From: Elymus sibiricus
Taxonomy: Eukaryota; Streptophyta; Magnoliopsida; Poales; Poaceae
NCBI GenBank assembly: GCA_039707655.1
Contig: CM077672.1
Location: 196,454,537 to 196,518,536 of the forward strand
Length of the DNA: 64,000 nucleotides
Direction of reading: 5' to 3'
Shown here: in pieces, positions 19,869 through 32,400 of the stretch
Layout: the number at the start of each line of letters is the position of its first letter
Position numbering within the stretch: position 1 is the first letter of the stretch
The notes under the pieces: generated by a model
Database searches by the model: none
Told to the model about the DNA's origin: nothing
What the model saw: the letters and a program-made list of their open reading frames with translations, nothing else
Made by a program: the position numbers and the translations under genes

Positions 19869-22800
19869 ATGCAGTCAGTTGCGGATTCAGCTCAGCGTAG
19901 CTTGCCTGACAGAGATGATATTGTATTGGGCACCGCTGATGAATCAAAAGCTCCAAATGCTAAGGGCCCAACGGTAGGCCCGTCAACCAGCAAGAGAAAA
20001 AGGACCGAACAGAATGCCGATGAGCAAGTAGAAACTGCTCCGAAGAAGAAGAGGGGTGGCAGACAGGCTCTCACAAACACAGCAGAATATATTTCTCATG
20101 ACCGGTACAACACAGTTCCAGGCGAATCAAAACACGATCGAGATACTCGACAGCAATGGATTCGACGCCACTGGGTGCGAAAATGGTTCAACTATGAGTT
20201 CGTTGCTCCTCGTTTTGCTCAGAACTTTGCTTTTCATCCACCATGGGGTGATTGCCGAGAAATTTTTCTCATCAAGCCCAATGGTCCTCAAGTGAGACCA
20301 CCTCCTCCTGAAAATGTGCATGAGTCTTCCCTTCGCACTCCTGCTTCATATCCCGATGAGCTCGCTAAGCGTCAGCGCAATGCCGTCAAAAGAGCTGAGA
20401 GGGCTGAAAAGAAAAAAGCTCGTGAAGCAAAAAACCTTCGTCTTCTCAAAGATGATCTGGAAAAGAAAAAGGCCGAAGAAATGTCTGAGGGTCGCACCAA
20501 ACATAAGCATGATCCCAATGCTGCTGCTTCGAAGAGAAAGCGTGCACCGAAGAAGAAAAAGGTTGTACCAGCAGATGAAGAAAATATGGATGATTCCTCG
20601 GCTGATGAAGATGATCCTCCGCTCACCAAAGAAGAGGTTGCTGCTACTCTCAGTGAGGATGTGAACATTACCACTTCCACCGTGTTGCCTGATCTTCGGA
20701 TTAATTTGGCCCCATCGAAGAAGATGCCTGCTAGAAAAATGCCAGCTACCACTGTCACCATGAAACAGCACGTGAACACAACTCCTCATCCAGATGCAAT
20801 CAACTTGAAGGATTTGGTAGTTGATGCTTCAGTAAATGCTGCGAAACCTGGCGAAAACATTCCCAAACCTGAAGTGAAGAAAATCCAGACGCCTACCGTG
20901 CAAGATGCTTCTCAATCCTCTGCTCCGAAGGAAAAGGTTGCTAAATTTGCACCTACACTGACTCAACCATTGGCTACTAAGCCGCCTTCCGAGCAAGTTC
21001 CTGTTCCTGTTCCGACTGCTCCCTCTGTCAAGTCAGATGCACCTCATTATTATGATCACATATTCATCATGGAGCAGCTCGATAAGTTTGTGGAGAACCC
21101 TTTCGATGGAGAAGTGGCATCTTTGCCTATCCCTGCCGAAGTTATTACTCAAGCAACTTCTGTAGTGCAAGAACTGAGAGATGATGCAGTTGAGATTAAC
21201 TCTCTCTCTGCCGAGCTACTGGATCTTGATGAGCGAATGAAAACTCCCTCATCAAAGTTTATCATCAACACACTCGAAGATTCCTACAAAGATATCAATC
21301 GTGCCATGACTCTCCTTCGCCACCGAAAGTTACGCTTTCACACAGATCTCGATGAAATTGTTCGGAAAATTTGTGATGAACATCAAGCCAAAGTCACTGG
21401 CTACAATGATCTGGCAAGGGCCATATTGATCAAGTTGCAAAGCAAAGGATCAAGAAAAGAAAGAAAATGGCGAAGAAGAATGTACCTCCTGCTCCGAAGG
21501 AACCATCGCCTGTCCGTCAAGATGCTCAGTCTCAGAAAGAAAAATCTCCTGAGCCTACTATTCCTTCGCCACCACCTGTTAAGGACTCAGATGCTCCTCC
21601 CTTGCCAAGGCCAACTGAATTAGTGCCTATGGCTTCCCCTGCTCGGGCTGAAATTCCCTCGCAACACATTGTTTCGGAGGAAGGTGAAATCCCTCGCTCC
21701 GAACCCCACGCCTCTCCAGCTCATGAAGCGCCGCAAGTCCCAGCTCCATCTATCGACAAGCAAAAACAAGTTACTGTGGAACAGTCTCAGCCTCCTCAAA
21801 TGGATGTTTCGGCCTCGGTGCCCAAAGTTGATGAACCCGCTCCAGTGCCAAGCGCCGCTGCTGCACCATCTGTTGTGCCTCATGCTCCCTCTCCACTCAA
21901 GTTATCCATCGATACAGTCGCACGGATGCCAGATGTTGGTCCCTCCGAGCGCAAATCTGTCTCTGCCCGCCGGTCTGACTCAGTTGTGTACGGTGATGAA
22001 GTTATTTCTCCCGAAGAAGAGCTTAAATATCCATATCCTTGCGAAGAATTGACATTGTTCTCCTCTGGCGCAGGCGCAAAAGGACCGCTTTTTAATCGGA
22101 ATGCGCATCCAAAATTCTGTCAAACCAGTCCATATGATGGGCCGCGCACTTCTGAATCGCCTCGCTTCTGGACCAAAGAACATGCCATTTATTACTCTCG
22201 GGTCCTTTATGAGAGCAAGAAGATTTTTCCTCATGAATATCTGGACATTCCTGCTATGCGAACCATTGGCTGTTTTAATCAATTGCTTCAGGATCTGGAT
22301 GATTTCTGCCTCACAAAGGTCTTTGAGTTCGAGCACCCATGGAACAGAGAAATTATTCTTCAATTCTATGCTACACTATACATCTCGGGCGATGAAAATG
22401 GTAGCTCTAAATGGATTATGGAATGGATGACCGAAGGAAAACGCATTAAGTGCACTTTAACGGATTTTGTCTCGCACTTCCATTTTCCTCGATTTGAGCA
22501 TGGTAACACTGAAATTCGCGTTCATAACATTGATGTTATCTCAGATGAAGGTTTTCGGTGCACTATGGATGAAGACAAGATTCGTGACTACTCTGGTCCT
22601 CCTCGTCCTGAGCATTTAACATTCGAGAATCAGACATTGTTTCACATGCTTTCTTACACCATTTGTCCTATGGCTGGCATGAATCCAGACAAGTCAATAT
22701 CAGATGTTCTTCTCAATGCGATATACGCAATCTCCGAGCGATACATTTTTGATGCCGAAGACATGTTCCTGCACATCCTGAAGGATTCTGCTCAATATCC

Positions 22801-23587
22801 ATTTTGCATCAAGGTGTTTGCACCCTGGATACAGAAAGTTATTGATCATGCGATGCGCACAGTGTATCTTGCGAAGGAAAGCCACAAAAGCTTCATACCT
22901 CCCGTTCGCGATACTCTGCAAGTTATGGAAGATATTTCTTTGGGCAAGTCGCCTGCTTCAAGCTCCCGCGATTATCACAAGCAATTTGATGGGCCTCGTC
23001 TGCCTCAGCGTAACCGAAAGATTACACCTCAACCTCCATCGCAACTCGAAGTCAGTTTGCGTACACAATAGCTGCTCATGCAACATATTGCAGAAGATAG
23101 ACGCGAGAAAGAACATCTTGCCTCCGAGCTAAATGCAATTAACAATCACACGAGGATAATGCATCTGATCGCTGATGAAAATAAGAAGAGACTCTGGAAA
23201 TTGCTTCGCATGTTCTTTACCGAGAAACAACTCCTGAATGTCAATCTCCAAGAGCTCTATGACTATATTGACAAAGGCTTCACTGTCGAAGATTTTCAAG
23301 ATAGGACTCCTTCTCTACCTGCTCGTGAGCCTACAACTGATCTTCTTCATCTAAAGCTGTGTAAATTGCTTGATGAATCTGAAGCCACATCACCAACAGA
23401 GAAACCTATCGAAGGCAATGTGCAGTCTCGTGTTCCTCCTGTGGCCACTCCAGCTATTCCTTCGTCTGCTCAGCCTCAAGCTCTTATTCTTGAAGGAAAA
23501 TCTGTTGCTGCTGAAGACGAAGCTATTCCGGTCACTTCCGAAGATGAAATCACCTCGGACAGCTCATCTGGCGATGCCACCGATTGA
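19869..23587 (+). pseudogene. Sirevirus env-position ORF, function unknown
   Basis: A large extra reading frame downstream of RNase H, in the place where Sireviruses carry an env-like gene. Segment 1 (19869 to about 21450) starts MQSVADSAQ and has basic nuclear-signal-like stretches (KRKRTEQ, APKKKRGG, KRKRAPKKKK), a WIRRHWVRKWFNYEF motif, and a long Lys/Glu-rich coil. After a frameshift near 21440-21470, segment 2 (to 23071) is Pro/Ser-rich, then a folded-looking domain (about 22130-22880: FWTKEHAIYYSRVLY, LDDFCLTKVFEFEHPWNREII, FYATLYISGD). That domain resembles the 'putative plant transposon protein' domains of grass retroelements. An in-frame TAG at 23069 precedes segment 3 (23078-23587), a coil plus acidic tail. 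I see no signal peptide or clear membrane segment, so a true envelope role is not supported. Confidence 0.75.
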
Positions 23588-24116
23588 TCCAAGATCTGCA
23601 TTTCTTCACTCATGTTATTCGTCACCTTTTTGACACTTGTTGACAAAAAGGGGGAGAATTACATCGAGTCTCGATAGATTTGCTTTTGGTGTTTCATTTG
23701 TTTTGGTTTCGTGTGGGTTTGCAACTTCTGGTTTAAGTCTATATGCTCCTTGTTGTCAAACTCAATTAACTTCTGTGTTGTAATGTTAATAACCCCTGCT
23801 GCTGCACCATTTCTCTCGTAGTATTTGTCTTGCAGATGGAATTATTATCAGAAGTTATCTTTGATTGCACTACGATCTCGATGGATTATATCTCATCAGT
23901 GCGAATCAAATGTCTCGAATGATTGAAATTTCCTCCATATACTTCAATTATTGCAGGAGAATCTATCTCATATCTTTCGTCCCTGCATACATTTAGGGGG
24001 AGTTCATTTCATATTCGAGCACGTAACTATTACTCTTGTTTGATTCATTTTACAATTATCTATCTTCACTTTGATGATTATCTGTTTTGTCATCAATCGT
24101 CCAAAAAGGGGGAGAT
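23588..24116 (+). other. 3' noncoding region with repeated polypurine tracts
   Basis: There is no gene. Three polypurine-type sites occur at 23645-23658 (AAAAAGGGGGAGAA), 23995-24002 (AGGGGGAG) and 24103-24116 (AAAAAGGGGGAGAT); the last abuts the 3' LTR and is the functional candidate for plus-strand priming. Repeated polypurine tracts are a described Sirevirus trait. Confidence 0.85.
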
Positions 24117-25434
24117 TGTTGGTGCAATAATTTGCCTCCTTATGTTTTGGAGATTGTTGACAAATAGTGAGGGACTGATGTGTTTGCTAGTGCACACAGA
24201 GTAACAGGTCCCTGGAGTTAAGAGGAGTTTGGATTCACAGCTCCGAAGAATATCCCTTGCGTGGCAGTGAAAGTTATCACCGAAGGATATAACGACAAGA
24301 GTGACCCTCAAAAATTGCTGACGTAAAGCAATTGGTTCGGTGCCTGTCCGAAGGAAGTGACTGCAGCCGAGGAAATCGAAGACGAAGAGAAGACGTAGCA
24401 TTCTTTTCGTTGTTTCTTTTCTCTTTATTGAGTCACAAGACCACCGTACTATTAAGAGGGGTGTAGCGTTCGAAGCTTTGATTCTCTGATGCTAAACCCA
24501 AATCCTATGAAAGATGCGAGAGAAATCTCTTTGTGTTCCAAGCAAATACTTGTCAGCAAGAGACTGTGATCTTCTTCGCTGCGAGAGATTTGTCTCTGAC
24601 CGAGGAGTTAGCATTACTTGCTCCTCAAGTAATGTTACCGTTGCTCCCAAATCCGACCGTTGTGAATGTGTCGGTTGGCCATTGGCTGGACCGCATGTCC
24701 AAAATGGTCATTTCCCATCAGGGAAGGCTGCGGCTATAAATAGCCACCCCGCACCGGCGCTGTCCGGTGGCTGCTCCGTTTGATTATGAGAAGATTGTTG
24801 AGCACCCCCCTCTCCGATTGATTTCAGTTTAAACTCCACCGAGAAAAAACCCCAGAGCCGAAAAATTAGATAGTGGTTCAGCATCACTCGAATCTAAGTC
24901 CAGTACGCTCTGCCTATTACTCTTGAGAGCTGCGAACTCTCTAGACGGTTAGGTGTCAATTTCTTCAGAGACCAAGAGTAATTGTGGTTCTCGAAGAAGA
25001 AGTCTGTAAAGGTTAGGAGATCGCCTTCAAGAATCTACCACGAGTAATCGGCATTGGTTGACGAACCAATTGTCGAGGAGAAAAGGGCGAAGAGAGTTTA
25101 TCTTCTGTGTTAAATCAGAACCCCTCCAACCAGACGTAGTCCTTTTGCAGAAGGGCGAACTGGTCTACCAAATACCTTGTCGCCATCGAGCATCATTGGT
25201 CATCTCTGTTACTCTCCTTTACATTCGTATGATGCCATGTGATCTGTTTCAGTTATGTGATTTACCTCGATGCATGTTTTAAGTTTCCATTCGGTAGTTT
25301 ATTTTCGCTCACTGTTTACTGTTTTCATTCATTCCGCTGCTGGGTTCCGAGAGTTTTGATATTTCCGAAGAAAATTTAAAACTCCCATTCACCCCCCCCC
25401 CCCCCCCCCCTGGTAGACATACTTCGTTCCTACA
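24117..25434 (+). repeat. Sirevirus 3' LTR
   Basis: 1318 bp, TGTTGGTGCAATAATTTGC ... GTTCCTACA. It has the same body as the 5' LTR but without the CACTA element, and includes the empty insertion site near 24491-24497. The poly-C run near 25390-25410 is longer than in the 5' LTR. Confidence 0.95.
24735..24742 (+). promoter_or_regulatory. TATA box in the Sirevirus 3' LTR
   Basis: TATAAATA in the context GCGGCTATAAATAGCC, the counterpart of 12141-12148. Confidence 0.7.
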
Positions 25435-28400
25435 AAACCCATTTGAACTAAATTCAAATGAGTTTGTTTTTCAAACCTTTCAACTTGTTTCTTTGCAATT
25501 TTTCTGGATCAAACTCAGTATTGCGAGTCCTGGAAAATCAACTCCATGCCTAAATTCTTTCTCCACCCATTTCTTTTTCTCCTTTTCTTTCTTTGCTCTT
25601 TCTGTAAATGGAAGAGAGTTGAGAAGTAGAGAGAGAGAGTAGCCCAGCCGCAACTACCGCCTAGCCAGCCCACTTGGCCCAACTCGCCTCCCCTTAACCC
25701 TAGCGACCGAGAGCTCCTCCCGATCGATCCCCAGCTCCCTCGCTCTGTTCACCCGCCGCCACCCGCACAAGAAGTAGAGGCGCTGGCCTCGATCCCCTCG
25801 ACCTCCTCTTCCTCGTGTCGCCCGAGCCACCATGGCCTCCGCTCGCTGTAGAGGCGCTGGCCTCGATCCCCTCGACCTCCTCTTCCTCGTGTCGCCCGAG
25901 CCACCATGGCCTCCGCTCGCTGTAGAGCTCGGCTCCGGCCATCTTCCCTGAACCCCCCTGCTCACCTCCGTGCCTTCGGCCTCTTCCTCATCGCTCTACC
26001 ATGGACCTCCTGCCGCCGCGTTCGCGCCTTCCGTTCCCTTGGAGTCCGACCTCTGCCGCCCTGCGGCTATTCCGGCCGGCGAGCTCCTCACCTCCGGCCG
26101 CCTCCTTCAACTGCTCGCTCTGCTTCGCGCGACCATGGCCTGCAACCGCCATGGCCGACCATCCAACGGCGCCTCGCCAGCATCCCCATGCGGCCTCTAT
26201 AGCAAGCCCGATCTCCTTCCCCCTCTCGCGCCCGTGCCCTGCTCGGGTCGCCGCCCCCATGGCACCCGCTGCTGGCTCATCACCACGCTGCTGCTCTGCC
26301 TCCGTCGGCGTGCCTCGCTTCTGCTCCGCCCTGCACCTCGCCCTTGCCTCCCTGTGTAGCAGCCACCATGGACGCCTGCTGCCTCCTGCTACTGTTGCCT
26401 CCTCCCAAATAGGAGCACTTTGGACCGCCAAGATCGAGGCCTGGTTTTGCTTCGTTTCAGTTCATACATGTCTCGCAAGACCCGAGGCCTCACTGCACAT
26501 GTCCGTCGCCGTTCTACTTCATCTCTGTCGAGACCGAGACCGCCAAGTCCCCGACGACCCGAGGATTTGTCAAGTTCCACTTCAGCAAGTGTACCTCTAC
26601 GTCCTGGATTCGCCAAGTACCGCACCGGACGCCAAGTACAACGATGCACCAAGTACCTCTATGAATGACACCGGACGTCTACGAACGTGTACAACTACCG
26701 CCGTCGTGCATTTTGCCAAGTACCACCACTTCCGCTACACCGCCGAACTCGTTCCACCCCAAATACACCCTTCGAAGGTATAACCGCCGAGACGACGACC
26801 CGTGGACGAATGCATGTTTTGTATGTGATGCTCGCGTTTGCGCCGTGTGCGATTGCTCTTTGCACGTTGCTTCTCGTATGCCGTGCCACCGACACGTGGG
26901 ACACCCGGTAACCGGGATCACCCCACCATCGCATGTTTCGCACATCCGCACACTTCTCTTTTTCATCGGTATCTCAACGAGTTGCCGGATCCTTGGAATG
27001 ATGCCGTGGCACCATTTCCGTTGTCGCCGCCGTGGCACCCAATTCTTTCCGTCATGGCGACAAATGCTCCATATCGTTTTATGCCACCATTTCATCAAAA
27101 TTGCATATAATTGAACATGTCATCCGCATGCATGCTAACCACATTTAAATTGTTGTTTGCATTAAAATTGCTAAATGCCATGCTAAAATGATTTATTTCC
27201 AAACTAAATAACCGTAGCTCCAAATTAAATAAACTATATATGTAAATGGTCTATAAAAATGTGTAGATTATCATGGTGACCTTTATTTTACTGTTTAACA
27301 ACATTAAAATTGTGTTTTAGGCAGAACAGTACCAAATTCAAAAATTACATATGGGGTTTTTCCGGAATAGTTTTGTGTTGTTTCCGGCCTCATTTAAATT
27401 GCCTGGATAGGTAGATTAATTATGCTTCACCTCTTGCCATGTATAACAACATTTAATCTTGATGAGTACCTAAACGAGAGTGAACTAAATGATTTGAATG
27501 TGGAGTTTTATCAATATGCAACTCGTTGCATATTGAGCTTCATTTGATGTGTAGTGTTGATTGTTCCACTTTGCCATGCCATGCATCTTTAAACTTGACA
27601 TGCATCATACTTGGTTGTGCATTATGCCATGATTATGTTTGTGTGTTTACCATGTTGTTTGTTTCTTTCCGGTTGTGCTTTTTCTCGATAGTTCCGGTAA
27701 TGTTGCGAAATGTGAGGATTCGTTCGACTACGCGTGTTTGTCTTCTTCATGGACTCAATCTTCTTCCGAGCGGAATTTCAGGCAAGATGATCATGACCTT
27801 CGATATCTCTACTATCTTTGCTTGCTAGTTGTCTTGTTGCTATCGCTATGGCACGCTTCCTACCACATATATGTCAGCCTCCTATATGCCATGATACAAC
27901 ATCTAACCTTCCACCATCCCAGCAAACCGTTGTTTGGCTATGTTACCGCTTTGCTCAGCCCCTTTCTTATAGCATTGCTAGTTGCAGGTGCAGTTGCAGG
28001 TTGTTCCATGTTGGGACATGGATATCATGGGATATCACAATATCTCTTATTTAATTAATGCATCTATATACTTGGTTGTGTGTGGAAGGCTCGGCCTTTT
28101 GCCTAGTGTTTTGTTCCACTCATGCCGCCTTAGTTTCCGTAATACCGGTGTTATGTTCCTTGATTAGCGTTCCTAACATGCTCAGGGGTTATGGGACCCT
28201 CTTGACAGTTCGCTTTGAATAAACGCTTCCAGAAAGGCCCAACTTTGGTTTTAACATTTGCCAACATAATAATACTGAATTAATTAATTAATTTTGCATA
28301 GGGGGTCACGTCCCTGGGGATACTTAATTCAACATAATACAGGTGGGCCAGTGCCGATGGTGTTGGTCCGAACTAGAGCACCGTGCGGGCTACCCGGGGT

Positions 28401-29448
28401 AACTCGGGACGTCAGTTACTGTACGCTTCGCTCATCCGGTCGTGGCCTGAGACGAGATACGCGCGGCTACTATCAGGGTGTCGGCACGCCGGGAGGTCTT
28501 GCTGGACTTGTTTACCATTGTCAAATGTCTTATGCACCGGGATTACGAGGAAACTTCGGGCTGACTTGAGGTTGATCGGGTTTTCTTGAGGTTGAGGTCT
28601 TTCCACCGCAGCTTGTGTTGGTTTGTGATGGACCAGGTTGGAACACCCCTGCAGGGTTAAATCTTACGCGAAGCCATGCCTGCGGTTATGTGGCGACTTG
28701 GAAATTTATAACCTCCTGTTGTAGAGAACTTGACACTGAATCTAATTAAAATACACCAACCGCGTGCGTAACCGTGATCGTCTCTTTTCGAGGGAGTTCG
28801 AGAAGAGAACACGGTGGGGTTATGTTTGACTCGTAAGTAGGTGTTCAGGATCACTTCTTGATCATTATTAGTTTGCGACCGTTATGCGTAGTTACTCTTC
28901 TTATTCTTGTACTCGTAAGTTAGCCACCATACAATGCTTAGTGCTTGCTGCAACCTCACCACCTTTCCCTTACATACCTATTTAAGCTTTGATAGTCTTG
29001 CTACCCATGGTTATGGGATTGCTGAGTCCTCGTGGATCACAGATTACTACAACAACAGGTGTAGGTATAGGTAAAGCGATGATTTGACGTGAGAGCGATG
29101 CATGTTTGCTTTTGGAGTTCTTCTTCTGCTTCTTCTTCTTCATTGATCATAGGATGGGTTCCCGGTTGGCAGCCCGGGACTAGCAGGATGGACGTCGTTC
29201 TTCTTTTTCGTTTGATTTCATCCGTAGTCGGATCCTGCTCTTCTGTATGATGATTGTTATGTACTGTTGTATTCATGTATTAATGCTGTAGCTTGTGGCG
29301 AGTGTAAGCCTTTATCTTGTATTCTCATCTGTTCAGTACATGGTATGAAGTAACGATATCCACCTTGCGAAGCGTCTCTGATATGCGCTTCTATCCTTAG
29401 TGGGATTTTCGAGTCCCTTGAGGATAGGACTGCATATTGGGCGTGACA
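25435..29448 (+). repeat. LARD LTR copy A, right part
   Basis: Starts with the duplicated AAACC (25435-25439), then continues LTR A to its end GGGCGTGACA at 29448, directly before the primer binding site. It carries a 74-bp tandem duplication (units 25775-25848 and 25849-25922) absent from LTRs B and C. A GC-rich block (about 25640-26520) holds long Pro/Ser/Arg-rich open frames that also occur in B and C; they belong to the LTR and are not genes. Confidence 0.93.
25775..25922. repeat. 74-bp tandem duplication private to LTR A
   Basis: Two identical-looking units beginning TAGAGGCGCTGGCCTCGATC and ending GCTCGCTG. LTRs B and C have one unit. Confidence 0.9.
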
Positions 29449-32400
29449 AGTTGGTATCAGAGCCTCGACCGACCGTAGGAGCCCCCTTGATTGATCGAAC
29501 CGTTGGCGAGTTCAGAAGAAAAAAAAACTATTTTGTGTCCTAGCTATATATCGGAGAGTAGGAATTCTTTTTACTCCTCATCCCCATCGTCGCTCTGGTG
29601 AGGAATTGTGGCATAGGTGTTTTGATTCTACTACTCTTCTCACTCAAAAAAAAATTAGGATCACGTGGGTATTTTCGGAATCATTGCAATATCGGTGTGA
29701 CAGAATTCTGTTCTTGGTGCCTCCTGACCGTATGGATTGGACTCGGGGAGTTGAGCTCCAAGGGGTTCTTGTCACATTCCCTATCGTTTCAGTTCCTGAA
29801 TACCAGAGGGCGCCGACATCGAAACGCTTCTATACTTTTTGTGGTGGCAAATAGTGTTGTGACTTTTCCCCAGTACTGGAGGAGATAGCTCGGATGATCC
29901 ACCGTGACTAGTATCGCTGTGTTTTCGAAGGTCTGAGGTAGACGAATTTGCGAAGTTTATCGGTTGTGTGTTAAGGGTTGCGGATGCAGTTGCAGCTGAT
30001 TAGGTTGTTGTTTGCTGAGTAGGTTCCTGGACCCACAACCTGATCGCATAATCAAGAAGTTTTGAGAGTTCTTAGGTGGGAATTCAAGTAGTTACCTAGG
30101 ATATCTTTCCAACAGAGGCATGATATGAGATTGGGGTTCGACGTCTAGTGGTCTGCCTGCTCACGGTCGTTTTTACAGCGGTGCTCGTTGTGTCTTAAAG
30201 AATCCTTGTAGCTTCGCTACGATTCGGGGACACTTCGTAGTCTCGTACACTACCTTGTACGGATGGCCACAGTAAAATTGAGCCCGTGTGGGCCCCACCA
30301 CGAAAATTTCGGCCGAAATCTCTATCATATGTTTGTTCCGGCTTATTCCGCAAGCCAAATCCTTTTGTTTAGTTTTGAGTTGTGGTATTCGAGTTGCTTC
30401 GAAGTCAAGTGTTGATTCCATACCTTTCATAAGCGATGTTCTCATATTTCTATGGGAGTGCTAATCCTTCTTGATCATCAAGATTGTCATGGAAATTTCT
30501 TTTCAACCGGTGTGCTTCTCTTCGAGTTAATTCAATCCTTTCAACATTTGCAAGATCAATTCTCAGTTTTCTCAACGGCGTTCGTTTCACCCATCCCAAG
30601 TTGTCTTTATTTTTCCCACCCTCCCACCCTTCTACTTCGCGGAGTAAAAATTTCCAAATCAAGTATCCATTTTATTCGTGAGAAGTCTTTCCATTCTTTT
30701 CCTTCAATGTTCTTAACCGGTGATTCTCATGAAGATGCTCAGGAGCTACAACTTCATCATCCTTCGTTCTCGTTTTCTTCTCCGGTGGATTTAATTCAAG
30801 CTTGCGGTGTTGATCATTTCCCTTTCATTGATTCAAATATTTTCCCATGTTGGAAGTTCTTATCCAAGAATCTCGTGGATATTCACCTCTCTCTATTTCT
30901 TCTCCGGAGTGCTGAAGATATCTCAGAAGATTCGTGTTTCCATTCAAGATCCGTTCGAGCTATTTCGAGGTTGTCATTCCATTCAAGCCATTTAAATCAA
31001 CTGGTGCAATCCCTATTTCAAGCAATCATTTCCAATGGTGTTTCTTTTGAGTGGGCCCTAACCCACAGGTCTTTTCCCAGGATCTTACCCGACTCTTCTA
31101 ATTTTTCCGGTCCTATTCTCAAATTCTTTCAAAGTTTGACGTAACAATGGATTCCATCAGTCAATTGCCTTCTCCAAGATCGCTTTCAAATTCTTTCATC
31201 TTTGGCTTAACCTTTCTATCCTCCAGTGTTTCGGAGTGTATCAATAATTTTGGTGGTGTTCCTCGTCATCATTCTCAGCGTTCAAATCGAAGAAGAGTTT
31301 CTCTTCAATCCTTATCCGTTCTCTTGAAGATTCATGGTTGTTGCTATCCTCTCAAATTGTTTCGATCATGAGAAATTCTTTTCATATCCATCCGAAGCAT
31401 TTCATGAGTAATTTCCATTTTCGATCCACCGAAGGCCATCTTTTCAGAATTCTTCATTCTCAACGTTCTTCTCTCGTTCTCAAATTCTTCTGAAGCTTCA
31501 TTCAAGTATTCTCTAGTCAGCTCGTGATCGCTTCGTTCTCTTGTACCTAAATTCTCTCAAGTATCTTCGTTCGTTTTCTAATTCTTCCCGACGATTCGTT
31601 CTCTTTCCTTTGTTCGTTTTCAATTCTTACGGTGGTTCGTTGTAGATTCCTCTTCCTTGCTATTGTATCTATTCATTCTTTCTTTCCAAAATCCTACCGG
31701 TGGTTCGTTGAAGACCTTCCCAAGTTTGTCCTATATCTCTATTCAATCTTTTCAAGAAGAATAAGTGGCATGCCAATTCATTGCTTGTCATCAAGTTAAG
31801 TTGATGAAGGGTAAGCATGACATAATTCTTATTCTTATTTCATCGAGGTGATTTAATTCCTTCTTCTGGAGTTCGTTCATGATATCAAGTCTCGATTCAA
31901 TTCGCTTCATCTTTTCTTTCCAGAGTTCCAAGTTTTCTCGGTTATCTCATCACGAAGCTCCATCTAAATCATTGCAAGGCTTCATCTTGTTCTTTTCAAC
32001 TTTCCTTTCATTTCGATCATCTTGTTATCTATCCGGAGTTCTTCGAGAGTTTCTTCATGTTGTTTCATTAATGATTTAACTCATTCCTGGAGTGCATCAA
32101 GTTTCTTGTTGGAGGAGCCCAAGTATTCTTCTTCTTGCATTCTGAAGTGCTATTCCTTCTCCCTTGTCTTTTGAGGTGGTGTTATGTCTTTCTTGACAAT
32201 GTCCCTTCATGTTTCATGATTCGTAAGTTGTCAGGAATGAGATATTTAAACCCATCATTTTTCTCTTCGTTCAGGAATGAGTTAACTTGGGTTATATTTT
32301 CACCTAAAGCCTTCCCTTAGGAATGTTGCTATTGTGGTGCTTATCAATGATCCAAGCTTCTCCTTCTCTTCTCGGTGTAAGAGGTTTTCATCTCTTCGAG

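Larger units (their letters stand above)
9292..25434 (+). mobile_element. Sirevirus-type Copia retrotransposon with env-position ORF
   Basis: A complete but decayed 16.1 kb element (13.9 kb without the CACTA insertion) with two LTRs of about 1.31 kb. It has an initiator tRNA-Met primer site, gag-protease-integrase-RT-RNase H in Copia order, a long extra ORF after RNase H, and several GGGGGAG polypurine tracts before the 3' LTR. The extra ORF and repeated polypurine tracts are known features of the Sirevirus (Maximus/SIRE) lineage. Target duplication AAACC is intact on both sides. The coding regions carry several stops and frameshifts, so this copy is not autonomous now. Confidence 0.93.

Noticed and set aside
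25654..27114. Long Pro/Ser/Arg-rich frames in LARD LTR A, with counterparts at 33.6-34.9 kb and 41.4-42.9 kb
   Set aside because: They lie inside the LTRs, overlap on both strands, differ in length among the three copies through small indels, and encode no recognisable domain.
28294..29276. Short frames in LTR A repeated in B and C
   Set aside because: Noncoding LTR sequence; frame lengths are not kept between copies.
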